Source: Betaproteobacteria bacterium HGW-Betaproteobacteria-1
Lineage (GTDB): Bacteria > Pseudomonadota > Gammaproteobacteria > Burkholderiales > Methylophilaceae
Assembly (NCBI GenBank): GCA_002842435.1
Contig: PHCX01000004.1
Location: 343,382-407,381 of the forward strand
Length of the DNA: 64,000 bases
Reading direction: 5' to 3'
Part shown: in pieces, positions 16,084 to 24,440 of the stretch
Layout of the letters: each line of letters begins with the position of its first letter
How positions within the stretch are numbered: position 1 is the stretch's first letter
The notes under the pieces: generated by a model
Databases searched by the model: none
The model's input: only the letters and a program-made list of their open reading frames with translations
Told to the model about the DNA's origin: nothing
Program-made: the position numbers and the translations under genes

Positions 16084-16803
16084 TTGAAAACCCTGACCCT
16101 GACATTTTCCAGCCTGGCCCTGCTGTTGGCGCTGGTGCAACCCCTGAATGCCGCTACCTTGGATGAGGCCAAGGCGGCTGCCAAACTCGCTGATTTCAAA
16201 ACTGCGGCAAGCATTTACGAGCCTTTGGCTGAGCAGGGCGATGTGACTGCCCAGTATGAACTGGGTATCCTTTATTATCGTGGCATGGGCGTCGAGCAAA
16301 GTTACGAACAGGCGGCGAAGTGGCATCGCAAGGCGGCAGAGCAGGGTCATGTCGATGCGCAGTACAGCATCGGTGCCATGCATTTCAACCGCGATATTCC
16401 GACCGAAGATTACACCGAAGCTGCCCAATGGTATATGAAGGCGGCGGAACAGGGTCATGTCAAAGCCCAGTTGAATGTCGGCATACTCTATTTCCGCGGA
16501 GATATTCTTGAGCAAAACCTTGAGGAGGCGGTGAAGTGGTACCTGAAAGCCGCAGAGCAAGGTAGTGCCGAAGCACAGTTCAACCTTGGCAATATGTATA
16601 CCCGTGGATTAGGTGTGGAAGAGGACCTTGTGCGCGGCACCATGTGGGTATTGGTCTCGATCGAGAATCCGGACGTGGGCAAGCGCATCATCAGCAAGAC
16701 CAAGGTGGCCAACTTCAATGCCGGCAAGATGACAGAAGAGCAGCGTCAGCAGACACGTCAGTTGGCCAATGAGTGCAAGGCCAAGCAATATAAAGGCTGT
16801 TAA
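16084..16803 (+). CDS. Sel1-repeat (SEL1-like TPR) periplasmic protein
   Basis: A 239-residue protein from a TTG start at 16084 preceded by AGGA; no in-frame ATG gives the signal peptide. Residues 1-20 are a signal peptide ending PLNA. Four to five Sel1 repeats of about 36 residues follow ([51 protein letters not shown]). Such solenoids are protein-binding scaffolds; the partner is unknown. Its stop overlaps the end of the convergent GIY-YIG gene, and its terminator lies in that gene. Confidence 0.85.
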   Translation: MKTLTLTFSSLALLLALVQPLNAATLDEAKAAAKLADFKTAASIYEPLAEQGDVTAQYELGILYYRGMGVEQSYEQAAKWHRKAAEQGHVDAQYSIGAMHFNRDIPTEDYTEAAQWYMKAAEQGHVKAQLNVGILYFRGDILEQNLEEAVKWYLKAAEQGSAEAQFNLGNMYTRGLGVEEDLVRGTMWVLVSIENPDVGKRIISKTKVANFNAGKMTEEQRQQTRQLANECKAKQYKGC

Positions 16804-17072
16804 GCGACTTTGACAGCAACAGGAAGCTGGATTTCGTCAAAGAAATCCAGCTTTTTTTTACGTCGGATTTTCTTCAATTGCGCCTCCGCTATCGAAGCGG
16901 TCGAGCGATCGGGATAGGTTCTGGAAGCGAGTATGCGTAGCGGGGGATTTGCGCGCGTGTATTTGGCGCCGAGTCCGGATTGATGTGCGCGGAAGCGCGC
17001 CTCCAGATCTGTCGTGATGCCGGCGTAGTAGCTGCCGCCCTCACATTCCAGCAAGTACAAATGCCACTTCAT
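16800..17072 (-). CDS. GIY-YIG nuclease family protein (YhbQ/UPF0213-like)
   Basis: A 90-residue single-domain protein from the second of two adjacent ATGs. GIY appears as YYAG (residues about 15-18) and the first segment is [20 protein letters not shown]. The catalytic Arg is in [11 protein letters not shown], and the Glu is in [11 protein letters not shown]. Small stand-alone members of this family have weak DNA-processing roles in E. coli (YhbQ). Its last codons overlap the Sel1 gene and encode the hairpin that ends Sel1 transcription. Confidence 0.88.
   Translation of the reverse strand: MKWHLYLLECEGGSYYAGITTDLEARFRAHQSGLGAKYTRANPPLRILASRTYPDRSTASIAEAQLKKIRRKKKLDFFDEIQLPVAVKVA
16824..16859 (+). 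terminator. Strong terminator embedded in the convergent GIY-YIG gene
   Basis: A 12-bp perfect stem (AAGCTGGATTTC at 16824-16835 with GAAATCCAGCTT at 16842-16853), a 6-base loop, then a T run to 16859. On the other strand the same bases code for the [12 protein letters not shown] segment of the GIY-YIG protein. Confidence 0.85.
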
Positions 17073-17112
17073 CAATATCGATCAAATCAATCCGCAAGCA
17101 AGGGGTAGCAAA

Positions 17113-17328
17113 TCAGTAATCTGCGCTGCGTCCGGTAGAGTATCCGTAGGCATCATTCTGCCATTCGCCACAGTGGTCGCATCTGTGATCCTGCATGGTT
17201 TTGCACAGGGTCAAGTGGTCGTGCCCGCAGAAACGGCAGGCGTGTGCAGGGTTGGCCGTGGATTTGGCCTGTGTTTCATGATGCTCCTGCGCTACGCGCG
17301 TACTACCCAAACCATATTTGTTGTCCAT
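17113..17328 (-). CDS. Small zinc-ribbon protein of unknown function
   Basis: A 71-residue protein. The ATG at 17328 is fixed by an AGGAGG site five bases upstream. Two Cys pairs (CRFC and CDHC, about 20 residues apart, with a His between) form a zinc ribbon in the C-terminal half. The N-terminal half is polar and probably disordered. I recognise no specific family. It is flanked by the GIY-YIG gene downstream and the Mla-type operon upstream on the same strand. Confidence 0.7.
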   Translation of the reverse strand: MDNKYGLGSTRVAQEHHETQAKSTANPAHACRFCGHDHLTLCKTMQDHRCDHCGEWQNDAYGYSTGRSADY

Positions 17329-17451
17329 GGGAACCTCCTGATCGCAATCTCCTGATTGCAACCTTCTGTAAGACGGGCTTACTGCTCTATCTTAATCTTC
17401 CGGGGGGAGATGGCAATCAGTTTTTTGTATGAATCGGCTGGCATGGATTGA

Positions 17452-18030
17452 TTATGATGCGCATTCCGCTGTCTTGCTGGCTGTCTCGTCCGCCCATTGC
17501 AGGATCTGCCGGATTGCCTGGTTGCTGGCACTATCCAGTGCGGCAACACCTCCCTTGCTGTCTGCACTTGGTGCGGCAGCGCTGGTTTGTACCATGTGGC
17601 TGTAAAGATTGCGGCGCGGCAGTTTTGTATACAGCGTGGCATGCAGGCTGACGACGCCGCTATTGGCATCCGGACTGGCAAACACTTGATCGAATGCTTC
17701 GATTTCCAGATTGATGCCACAATGAGCCTGCCTGGCGGCATTCGTCATGCTGCGCATCTTGGATTCGAGCAGTGCAGCCGGCGAACTGGACCAGCGACTT
17801 TGCGCGTAGGTATGAACCTGCGCAGGATTCTGGTAATCGAGACGGTAGCGTATGCGCCGGTGGTCAACCGCGCCGACCGCAGTGATGCGGCCGATATCTA
17901 CGAGGGTGTCGATTCTATCTGTCTGGTTTTCCAGGCCGAAGTCGTAGATTGCGCTTTCCGGCCCCGGCCGGTTTGCTCCAAGGCAGGCAGTCAGCAGGCT
18001 GATCAGGCTAATATAGATAAGATAACGCAT
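17452..18030 (-). CDS. ABC-type transport auxiliary lipoprotein (PqiC/LetA-pathway type)
   Basis: A 192-residue lipoprotein with lipobox LTAC and Cys16. The mature start PESAIYDFGLE and the following strands fit the ABC-type transport auxiliary lipoprotein fold (PqiC-like), an outer-membrane partner for MCE transport systems. It begins 12 bases after the mlaD-like gene and is the last gene of the operon, so it probably docks the MCE protein at the outer membrane. The assignment rests on context plus the N-terminal pattern. Confidence 0.78.
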   Translation of the reverse strand: MRYLIYISLISLLTACLGANRPGPESAIYDFGLENQTDRIDTLVDIGRITAVGAVDHRRIRYRLDYQNPAQVHTYAQSRWSSSPAALLESKMRSMTNAARQAHCGINLEIEAFDQVFASPDANSGVVSLHATLYTKLPRRNLYSHMVQTSAAAPSADSKGGVAALDSASNQAIRQILQWADETASKTAECAS

Positions 18031-18042
18031 ATCACTTGCCTC

Positions 18043-19002
18043 TCAAGGGTTCGTGTCGGAATGAAAACCGGTCTCACCCGGCCCCGGTCTGGCCGGTGGT
18101 TTGCCGAGCAGCAGGCTCTGCGGATGTTGCTCCAGACTGTCAAGCAGTTCGCTGAATTGTGTCAGGTCGCGGTTCATGTGCCGTGTCAGTTCGTGTATGC
18201 GCGGCAATGTTTCATCATTGAGCGTATGACTCAGCTGCCGGCTGTCTTTTCCGATTTCCTGCGCCATGCTGCGGAACTCCCTGGCAGTTTCGTTCAGTTC
18301 GCCCAGTAAAGGGTGAGCGGCATCGGCGGTTTTTTGCATGCTGCTCAGTGTCTCGCTCAGCATGAGCTGGTTCTGTTCGGACGCCATGTTGCCCATGCGT
18401 TCGAAAGTGGTCGAAGCGGTGTTCAATAGCGGTTCCAGCTTTCTGGAAGCCAGTTCAAGATTGGTCAGCGTCTGATTGAGTTTTTCATGGTCCATGCTGT
18501 TCAATAGTTGATTGGCGGTGCTGGCTAGTGCATTGCTGCTCTCCAGCAGTGTTTCTATCTGGGTGATGAGCTGCGGGCCGTCATCCAGCAGTTTGTCCAT
18601 CATCGAAGGATGCAGGGGAATTTCGCCGCCCACGGCGAGCATGGGCACGCTGCTGTCTTCCGTGTCGTCGAGGTCGATGAAGGCGAGTCCGGTAACACCC
18701 TGCATGCGCAGCTCGGCATGACTCTGCTCGCTCAGGCGAAGTTCGTCGATGACGCGGATGTCGATGCGGATAACGTTTCTGGCCGTTTGATCGAGACGGA
18801 TGTTGGTTACCTTGCCGACATTGACGCCGCGGTATCTGACTGTCGATTCGACGCTGAGTCCGGTGACTGGCTGGCTGGAGACTACGGTGTAGTTGGCATT
18901 CTGCCGGTGGTCGCCGCTCAGCCACCAGAAGGAAAGCAGCAGGGCGAGGCCGAGCAGCAAGGTAAAAAGTCCGACGGCGATAGCGTAGGTGCGATTTTCC
19001 AT
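18043..19002 (-). CDS. MlaD/MCE-domain lipid-binding protein
   Basis: A 319-residue protein with one N-terminal membrane anchor (about 8-28, FTLLLGLALLLSFWWLSG). An MCE domain follows (about 38-120: VTGLSVESTVRYRGVNVGKV and GVTGLAFIDL). The long alpha-helical C-terminal part (about 140-300) is predicted coiled, longer than MlaD and more like PqiB/YebT-type tethers or Mce proteins. It ends in a Pro/Gly-rich tail. It carries lipids between membranes with the permease and ATPase encoded upstream (4-base gap). Confidence 0.9.
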   Translation of the reverse strand: MENRTYAIAVGLFTLLLGLALLLSFWWLSGDHRQNANYTVVSSQPVTGLSVESTVRYRGVNVGKVTNIRLDQTARNVIRIDIRVIDELRLSEQSHAELRMQGVTGLAFIDLDDTEDSSVPMLAVGGEIPLHPSMMDKLLDDGPQLITQIETLLESSNALASTANQLLNSMDHEKLNQTLTNLELASRKLEPLLNTASTTFERMGNMASEQNQLMLSETLSSMQKTADAAHPLLGELNETAREFRSMAQEIGKDSRQLSHTLNDETLPRIHELTRHMNRDLTQFSELLDSLEQHPQSLLLGKPPARPGPGETGFHSDTNP

Positions 19003-19006
19003 GTGT

Positions 19007-19789
19007 CTATTGTGCCCTTTCCATGCGCGTACTGATATCGTGGAAGAAATTATTGACGAAGGGATGATCGACTGCGCCCAGTTCGCTCAGTGCGCAATCG
19101 GCGACGATCTGCTTGTCTGCCAGCACGGCGACACGGTCCGCCATCTGCGCCAGCGTGTCGAGGTCGTGGGTAACGAAGAGCACGGTCAGCCCCAGTGTGT
19201 GCTTGAGTTGCTTGATCAGTTCGACGAATTTCTTGCTGCGGTCCGGGTCCAGGCCGGCGGTCGGTTCGTCCAGTACCAGCAGTTCCGGTTCCAGCGCCAA
19301 TGCCCGCGCAAGGCCGACGCGCTTGATCATGCCGCCGGAGAGTTGTGCCGGCAGTAGCAGGCCATGCTTGGGTTCCAGTTCGACCAGCGATAGTTTGTGC
19401 ATGACCAAACGGCAGATGGTTTCCTCGTCGAACTGCTTGAGTTCGCGCAGGGGGAAGGCGATGTTGTCGTAGACGGAAAGCGCGGAGAACAGGGCACCCT
19501 GCTGGAACAGCATACCCAGACGGTTCATCAGGCGCTGCTGCTTGAGGCGATCGACTTCGTGCAGGTTTTCGCCGAACAGGAAGATTTCTCCCCGCGTCGG
19601 CACTGTCAGCCCGACGATGTGGCGCAGCAGCGTGGTCTTGCCGCTGCCGGAGCCGCCGACCAGTGCGACGATCTGGCCCGAGTGCACCTGCAGGTTGAGG
19701 TTCTGATGAACCACGTTGTCGTCGAACACGGTCCATACCTGACGCGCTTCGCAGACGATGTTGTCGCGGTCGGATGCGGGCGTGCTCAT
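19007..19789 (-). CDS. MlaF-type ABC transporter ATP-binding protein
   Basis: A 260-residue ATPase. Walker A is GGSGSGKTT (about residue 39), the Q loop is in MLFQQGALFS, the signature is LSGGMIKRVGLARAL and Walker B is LLVLDEPTAGLD, with the H loop in VTHD. The signature with MxKR is typical of MlaF relatives. The start overlaps the permease stop by 4 bases. It powers lipid transfer by the MlaE-like permease. Confidence 0.93.
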   Translation of the reverse strand: MSTPASDRDNIVCEARQVWTVFDDNVVHQNLNLQVHSGQIVALVGGSGSGKTTLLRHIVGLTVPTRGEIFLFGENLHEVDRLKQQRLMNRLGMLFQQGALFSALSVYDNIAFPLRELKQFDEETICRLVMHKLSLVELEPKHGLLLPAQLSGGMIKRVGLARALALEPELLVLDEPTAGLDPDRSKKFVELIKQLKHTLGLTVLFVTHDLDTLAQMADRVAVLADKQIVADCALSELGAVDHPFVNNFFHDISTRMERAQ

Positions 19790-20901
19790 ATGCCGATGCC
19801 TCTGGTCAGGATGGCGAACTGTGCGTCGATCAGGATGACGGCAGTGATGGCGGTGACCACCGAACTGGTGGTGCTCATGCTAAGGCTCTCCGTGTTGGGT
19901 TTGACGCGCAGGCCGAAATGGCAGGCGATCAGGGTGACGACAAAGCCGAACAGCAGGCCCTTGATCAGGCTCAGGGTCAGGTTGACCGGTTGCACGACGG
20001 TCGGCAGGTATTCGAAGAAGAAGCGGAAGCTGATGCCAAGCTCGATATTGGCCGACATTGCGCCGCCAAGCAGGCTCCAGGCTGAGGTCCACAGCACCAG
20101 TAGCGGGGCGACAAAAGTCAGGCCCAGCACCTTGGGCAGCACGACGCGCAATATGCGTGAGATGCCCATGGTGGTCAGCGCGTCGATTTCCTCGGTGACG
20201 CGCATGACGCCGATCTGCGCCGTCATGGCCGAACCCGAGCGCCCGGCGACCAGCACTGCCATCAGCATCGGCCCCAGTTCACGGATGATGCCAAGGCCGA
20301 GGATGTTGACGATGAAAATGTCGGCACCGAATGCGCGCAGCTGCTTGGACATCAGATAACCCAGCGCGATGCCGATCATGAAGCCGAGCAAGGCGCTGAT
20401 GGGCAGGGCGGTGACGCCGCTTTTGTAGATATTGGCGCTGAACTCGCGTAGCGGGAATTCCCTGGGTCGCCGCAGGACATAGAAGATTTCCATGAACAAC
20501 AGGCCAAGCAGCTGCATGAAATCGCGCAGATGTGCGATAAATTCAAAAGTTGTTTTGCCGAGGCTGGCAAGCGGTCCCATCAGGTCTGGCTGTTTGCGTA
20601 CGCGGATGGAGGTGTCGAGGCGGCCCAGCATGTCGAAGACTTTGCGCTGTTCGTCGGTCAGGTTGATGCGGTTGTCGATTTTTGCGCCCCAGCCTGCCCA
20701 TAGTACGGCAGCGGCGGCGGTGTCGAGTTGTTCGACTTGTTGCAGGTCCCAACTGGTAAAGGGGTCGGAGAAATAGGGCGCGAGCGAGGTTTTCAGGGCA
20801 GCGAAATCGTTCTCCAGCGAACGCAGTGACCATTGGCCATGCAGCCGTATGTGCGGACGGCCCTGTTGGTCCAGTTCGATGTGAAAACTTGCTGCCGCCA
20901 T
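19786..20901 (-). CDS. MlaE-type permease with N-terminal STAS domain
   Basis: A 371-residue protein. Residues about 5-100 form a STAS domain (VEQLDTAAAAVLWAGWG), the role played in E. coli by the separate MlaB. Residues about 130-371 are the MlaE permease with the characteristic RELGPMLMAVLVAGRSGSA and IGVMRVTEEIDAL motifs and about five membrane segments. First gene of the operon, so the order is permease, ATPase, MCE protein, lipoprotein. The fusion means no separate mlaB is needed. Confidence 0.92.
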   Translation of the reverse strand: MAAASFHIELDQQGRPHIRLHGQWSLRSLENDFAALKTSLAPYFSDPFTSWDLQQVEQLDTAAAAVLWAGWGAKIDNRINLTDEQRKVFDMLGRLDTSIRVRKQPDLMGPLASLGKTTFEFIAHLRDFMQLLGLLFMEIFYVLRRPREFPLREFSANIYKSGVTALPISALLGFMIGIALGYLMSKQLRAFGADIFIVNILGLGIIRELGPMLMAVLVAGRSGSAMTAQIGVMRVTEEIDALTTMGISRILRVVLPKVLGLTFVAPLLVLWTSAWSLLGGAMSANIELGISFRFFFEYLPTVVQPVNLTLSLIKGLLFGFVVTLIACHFGLRVKPNTESLSMSTTSSVVTAITAVILIDAQFAILTRGIGI

Positions 20902-21030
20902 CCGTTTCCCCTTTCCGGTCGATTATACGCAGTGCTTTTGCTTTAGGACAACTGCCGGGGCGAGGCGCGGTATAATCCAAGTTATTCTATTAAAACAACA
21001 TTCGAAATCATTTTTGGAGAAATCGGCAGC

Positions 21031-21450
21031 ATGAAAAGCTATCGCAAGGAACTCTGGTTCAATGCACCGGCCCGCATGGCCTTCATCAACATCACCGGCG
21101 ATGTGGAGCAATGCCTGCATGAGTCCGGCGTCAAGGAAGGTTTTGTGCTGGTCAATGCCATGCATATCACGGCCAGTGTATTCATCAACGACGATGAATC
21201 CGGCCTGCATCACGATTATGGCGTCTGGCTGGAGAAGCTGGCGCCGCATGAGCCTGTCAGCGGCTATCACCATAACCGTACTGGCGAGGACAATGCCGAT
21301 GCGCACATGAAGCGGCAGGTCATGGGCCGCGAGGTGGTTGTGGCCATTACCAACGGCCGGCTGGATTTCGGCCCGTGGGAGCAGATTTTCTATGGGGAGT
21401 TCGACGGCCGTCGCAAGAAGCGCGTGCTGGTGAAGATTATTGGTGAATAG
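21031..21450 (+). CDS. yjbQ: YjbQ family protein (UPF0047)
   Basis: A 139-residue protein of the YjbQ/UPF0047 family, also annotated as secondary thiamine-phosphate synthase. Family features are the conserved [24 protein letters not shown] and the terminal [15 protein letters not shown]. An AGAAATCGGCAG segment precedes the ATG. It is divergent from the Mla operon and 6 bases ahead of trhP, so the two probably share a transcript. Confidence 0.88.
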   Translation: MKSYRKELWFNAPARMAFINITGDVEQCLHESGVKEGFVLVNAMHITASVFINDDESGLHHDYGVWLEKLAPHEPVSGYHHNRTGEDNADAHMKRQVMGREVVVAITNGRLDFGPWEQIFYGEFDGRRKKRVLVKIIGE

Positions 21451-21456
21451 ATAGTG

Positions 21457-22803
21457 ATGAAAATACCTGAATTACTCGCCCCGGCTGGGGATCTGGATCG
21501 CATGCGTACAGCGTTTGACTATGGGGCGGATGCAGTTTATGCCGGCCAGCCGCGCTACAGTCTGCGTGTGCGCAACAACGGTTTCGGCATGGCCGAGCTG
21601 GCGGAAGGCATCAACGAGGCGCATCGGCGCGGCAAAAAATTCTTTGTGGCAAGCAATATTGCGCCGCACAACAGCAAGGTCAAGACCTATATGGCCGACA
21701 TGGAGCCGGTGATCGCCATGCAGCCGGATGCGCTTATCATGTCGGATCCCGGCCTTATCATGATGGTGCGCGAAAAATGGCCTGAGATGCCGGTGCACTT
21801 GTCTGTGCAGGCCAATACCGTGAATTACGCTACGGTTAAATTCTGGCAGCATCTCGGCCTGTCGCGCGTGATCCTGTCGCGTGAACTGTCGCTGGATGAG
21901 ATCGAGGAGATCCGCCAGCAATGTCCGGACATGGAGTTGGAAGTCTTTGTTCATGGCGCACTCTGCATCGCCTATTCAGGCCGTTGCCTGCTTTCGGGTT
22001 ACTTCAATCACCGCGATCCGAACCAGGGCAGTTGCACCAACTCCTGTCGCTGGGATTATAAAGTGCATGATGCGTCCGAAGATCCTGCCGGCGTCATTCG
22101 TCTCAATGAGTTCGATTTCAAGGCCGAGATGGAAAAATCCAGCCTGTCGGAATGCGGCAGCATGGTCCGGCACCCAGAGGCGGACAAGGTTTACCTGATC
22201 GAGGAAAAAGGCCGCCCGGGAGAACTGCTACCGATCATGGAAGACGAGCACGGCACCTACATCATGAACAGCAAGGACCTGCGGGCGATTGAGCATGTGG
22301 AGCGGCTGATGAAGATCGGCGTCGATTCGCTCAAGATCGAGGGCCGCACCAAGTCACGCTACTATGTGGCGCGCACTTGCCAGACCTACCGCAAGGCTGT
22401 GGATGACGCGCTGGCCGGACGACCGTTTGACCTCAGTTTGCTGGGCGAACTGGAGAATCTGGCGAACCGCGGCTATACCGATGGTTTTTATCAGCGCCAC
22501 CATACCATTGACCATCAGAACTACATGCAGGGTCATTCGAAGTCCAATCTCAGTCTTTATGTCGGCGATATCATTGGCTACGATACCGAGCGCGGATTGG
22601 CTGATATCGCAGTCAAAAACCGCTTTGCCCTGGGTGACCGTTTGCAGATCATCCAGCCGGAAGGCAATCGCGAGATTGTGGTGGAATCCCTGTTTGACAA
22701 GAAAGGCCAGCCGGTGAGTGAGGCAGCCGGCAGCGGTATCTTTGTTCGTTTGCCGATGGCGGCCGGGGATTTCCAGAACGCCATGGTGGCGCGCTATTTG
22801 TAA
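21457..22803 (+). CDS. trhP: U32 peptidase-family tRNA hydroxylation protein TrhP
   Basis: A 448-residue member of peptidase family U32 (YegQ/TrhP), involved in forming 5-hydroxyuridine at the tRNA wobble position in E. coli. The N terminus PELLAPAGDLDRMRTAFDYGAD and the U32 core FVHGALCIAYSGRCLLSGYF are present. The Cys set in GSCTNSCRWDY may hold an iron-sulfur cluster. The C-terminal extension ends FRxP-like in FVRLPM. The ATG at 21457 is preferred to the GTG just before it. A hairpin terminator follows at 22810. Confidence 0.92.
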   Translation: MKIPELLAPAGDLDRMRTAFDYGADAVYAGQPRYSLRVRNNGFGMAELAEGINEAHRRGKKFFVASNIAPHNSKVKTYMADMEPVIAMQPDALIMSDPGLIMMVREKWPEMPVHLSVQANTVNYATVKFWQHLGLSRVILSRELSLDEIEEIRQQCPDMELEVFVHGALCIAYSGRCLLSGYFNHRDPNQGSCTNSCRWDYKVHDASEDPAGVIRLNEFDFKAEMEKSSLSECGSMVRHPEADKVYLIEEKGRPGELLPIMEDEHGTYIMNSKDLRAIEHVERLMKIGVDSLKIEGRTKSRYYVARTCQTYRKAVDDALAGRPFDLSLLGELENLANRGYTDGFYQRHHTIDHQNYMQGHSKSNLSLYVGDIIGYDTERGLADIAVKNRFALGDRLQIIQPEGNREIVVESLFDKKGQPVSEAAGSGIFVRLPMAAGDFQNAMVARYL

Positions 22804-22809
22804 GTGGAT

Positions 22810-22868
22810 CCCCGATCAAGCAATCGTTCTGGCTTCGCCTGAAGCTGCAAGTGATCTCCTGATCGGGG
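22810..22868. terminator. Hairpin between convergent trhP and CBS genes
   Basis: CCCCGATCA (22810-22818) pairs perfectly with TGATCGGGG (22860-22868); the loop is long (41 bases) and contains a smaller stem around GGCTTCGCC. The tail CTATTTG is only moderately T-rich. Confidence 0.5.
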
Positions 22869-22889
22869 CTATTTGAATTATTGCCTGAA

Positions 22890-23324
22890 TTATTGCCCTT
22901 GAATGTAGCTTTCCAGTTGCTGTATCAGAAACTGCTGATAGGCAATGGTTTCCTTCACCAGGTCGCCGATGGAAAGTATGCCGATGACCCGGTCATTTTC
23001 AACGACAGGCAAGTGACGGATGCGCTTGCCTGACATCAACTCCATGCACTCGTCCGTCAGTTGGTCCGGGGTAACGGTGATGACCTTGGTCGACATCACC
23101 TCGGAAATCCTGGTCATCCTGGAGGTTTTGCCTTTCAGCGCAACTTCGCGGGCGTAATCACGCTCTGAAAAAATGCCGGCGAGGTGGCCGCTATCATCAA
23201 GCACGACCAGCGCGCCAACATGTTTTTCCGCCATGATCGTCAAGGCATCGAAAACATTGGTCTCGGGTGTAACAGAAAGCGTCTCATAGCCCTTGGCGTC
23301 AAGCAGTTGTCTAACGGTTTTCAT
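22890..23324 (-). CDS. Tandem CBS-domain protein
   Basis: A 144-residue protein made of two CBS domains (about 8-65 and 75-132), with VGALVVLDDSGHLAGIFSER in the first and IRHLPVVENDRVIGILS in the second. Such stand-alone pairs bind adenine nucleotides as energy sensors. A GGAGGAG site precedes the ATG at 23324. It is divergent from the marR gene; a tandem 15-bp repeat lies in its upstream region. The partner protein is unknown. Confidence 0.88.
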   Translation of the reverse strand: MKTVRQLLDAKGYETLSVTPETNVFDALTIMAEKHVGALVVLDDSGHLAGIFSERDYAREVALKGKTSRMTRISEVMSTKVITVTPDQLTDECMELMSGKRIRHLPVVENDRVIGILSIGDLVKETIAYQQFLIQQLESYIQGQ

Positions 23325-23350
23325 GTGCTCCTCCGTTTTGTGTCTTTTTT

Positions 23351-23380
23351 ATGGCAGTGCTTGTTATGGCAATGCTTGTT
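23351..23380. repeat. Tandem 15-bp repeat upstream of the CBS gene
   Basis: ATGGCAGTGCTTGTT (23351-23365) is followed directly by ATGGCAATGCTTGTT (23366-23380), one difference. It lies 27 bases upstream of the CBS start codon and could be a binding site or slippage product. Confidence 0.6.
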
Positions 23381-23423
23381 GAAAATATACACCTGTTTTA
23401 ACAGCGACTAAAATTCATGTTGC

Positions 23424-23451
23424 TTGACATAGTTAGTTAGCTAACTATAAT
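23424..23451 (+). promoter_or_regulatory. marR promoter with embedded operator
   Basis: A near-consensus promoter: TTGACA (23424-23429), 16 bases, TATAAT (23446-23451). A palindrome AGTTAG-TTAG-CTAACT (23431-23446) fills the spacer and touches the -10 box, an ideal place for autorepression. Transcription should start around 23457-23459, only a few bases before the likely start codon at 23462. Confidence 0.8.
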
Positions 23452-23461
23452 GCAACTAATC

Positions 23462-23968
23462 ATGTTGCAACTTCGTGACCTTCCAACCAAAGAGACGCTG
23501 AAGAAATTCGCGCAGCGATATCCGCAAGCGGATATCAGCGCGGTTTCCGCCTTCCTGCATCTGCTGCGACTGGCGACCGATCTGTCATTTGCCCTGGATG
23601 CGTGTCTCAGTCTTCATGGCCTGTTGCAGGGGCGCTGGTGGGTGCTGATATTGTTGATGCGGGAAGAAAACCTGACTTCGACGCCTTCAGCCCTTGCTGA
23701 AAAAGCTGGGGTGACGCGTGCCACCATGACCGGCCTGATCGACGGTCTTGAGCGTGACGGACTGGTCGAGCGTCTGCTGGATTCGCGCGACAGACGCAGC
23801 GTTTCGGTCAGGCTGACTGCCGCTGGTCAGTCCAGACTGGATCAGGTGATGCCGGACTATTACAGACGCGTGCACGATTGCATGGCAGGTCTGGACGAGA
23901 GTGACCGTGAACGTTTGCATGAGTTATTGAATCTGATAGGCAGCGGTATAGAGGCTTTCAATCAATAA
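23462..23968 (+). CDS. MarR-family transcriptional regulator
   Basis: A 168-residue winged-helix repressor. The dimerisation helix is around 25-50, the HTH is TPSALAEKAGVTRATMTGLIDGLERDGL and the wing is DSRDRRSVSVRLT. An ATG at 23450 is part of the -10 box and cannot be translated from that promoter. The ATG at 23462 lies 3-5 bases from the expected transcription start, so the mRNA would be essentially leaderless, and no ribosome binding site is seen. Palindromes in its own promoter and before the downstream gene suggest it controls itself and the 24.0-25.4 kb genes. Confidence 0.88.
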   Translation: MLQLRDLPTKETLKKFAQRYPQADISAVSAFLHLLRLATDLSFALDACLSLHGLLQGRWWVLILLMREENLTSTPSALAEKAGVTRATMTGLIDGLERDGLVERLLDSRDRRSVSVRLTAAGQSRLDQVMPDYYRRVHDCMAGLDESDRERLHELLNLIGSGIEAFNQ

Positions 23969-23987
23969 GGCCGAATTTTTTACCCAT

Positions 23988-24007
23988 ATAATTAGGTGAC
24001 TAATTAT
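23988..24007. promoter_or_regulatory. Second MarR-type operator, before the NTF2-like gene
   Basis: ATAATTAG-GTGA-CTAATTAT: 8-bp arms around a 4-base spacer, sharing the TTAG-N4-CTAA core with the operator in the marR promoter. A TATAAT at 23987-23992 overlaps its left arm; a convincing -35 box is not visible. Confidence 0.7.
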
Positions 24008-24035
24008 CAAATTAACCATAACCAAGGAGTTTCAA

Positions 24036-24416
24036 ATGCAGAACCAGGAAATCAAAGCCATCATTCTTGATATCAACACGCGTTGGGATGCTGCATTCAA
24101 CAGCAAGCAGCCTGCTCAAGTGGCCGCGCTGTATGACAATGATGCGACTGTGCTGCCTGCCGGCGCTGCGCAGGTTTCAGGTGCAGCTGCCATTCTGGAT
24201 TTCTGGACCAACACCATTGCGCAAGGCATCATCGACCACAAAATCGAAATGTTGGAAGTAGGGGTTGATGGTAATCTGGCGTTTCAGCGCGGGCTTTGGA
24301 GCGCGGCAGTTGTCAATGCAGAAGGCCAGCGCCAGACATTCAGCGGCAATCTGCATGTGCTCTACAGACGTCAGGCCGATGGCAGCTGGAAGGCACTGAC
24401 ACACATCTGGAATTAA
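24036..24416 (+). CDS. NTF2-like protein (SgcJ/DUF4440 type)
   Basis: A 126-residue protein with the NTF2-like cone fold pattern: an N-terminal helix (IKAIILDINTRWDAAFNS), ALYDNDATVLPAG, and strands ending NLHVLYRRQADGSWKALTHIWN. It follows an AAGGAG site. It sits directly behind a MarR-type operator and 24 bases ahead of the EamA gene, so it is probably co-regulated. Family members bind small hydrophobic ligands or act as enzymes; the ligand here is unknown. It has no signal peptide. Confidence 0.82.
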   Translation: MQNQEIKAIILDINTRWDAAFNSKQPAQVAALYDNDATVLPAGAAQVSGAAAILDFWTNTIAQGIIDHKIEMLEVGVDGNLAFQRGLWSAAVVNAEGQRQTFSGNLHVLYRRQADGSWKALTHIWN

Positions 24417-24440
24417 GCTCAATCAACTAAAGGATTCACC

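Noticed and set aside
19397..20359. 320-codon plus-strand frame opposite the Mla-type ATPase and permease
   Set aside because: Antisense shadow; no start signal and no domain pattern.
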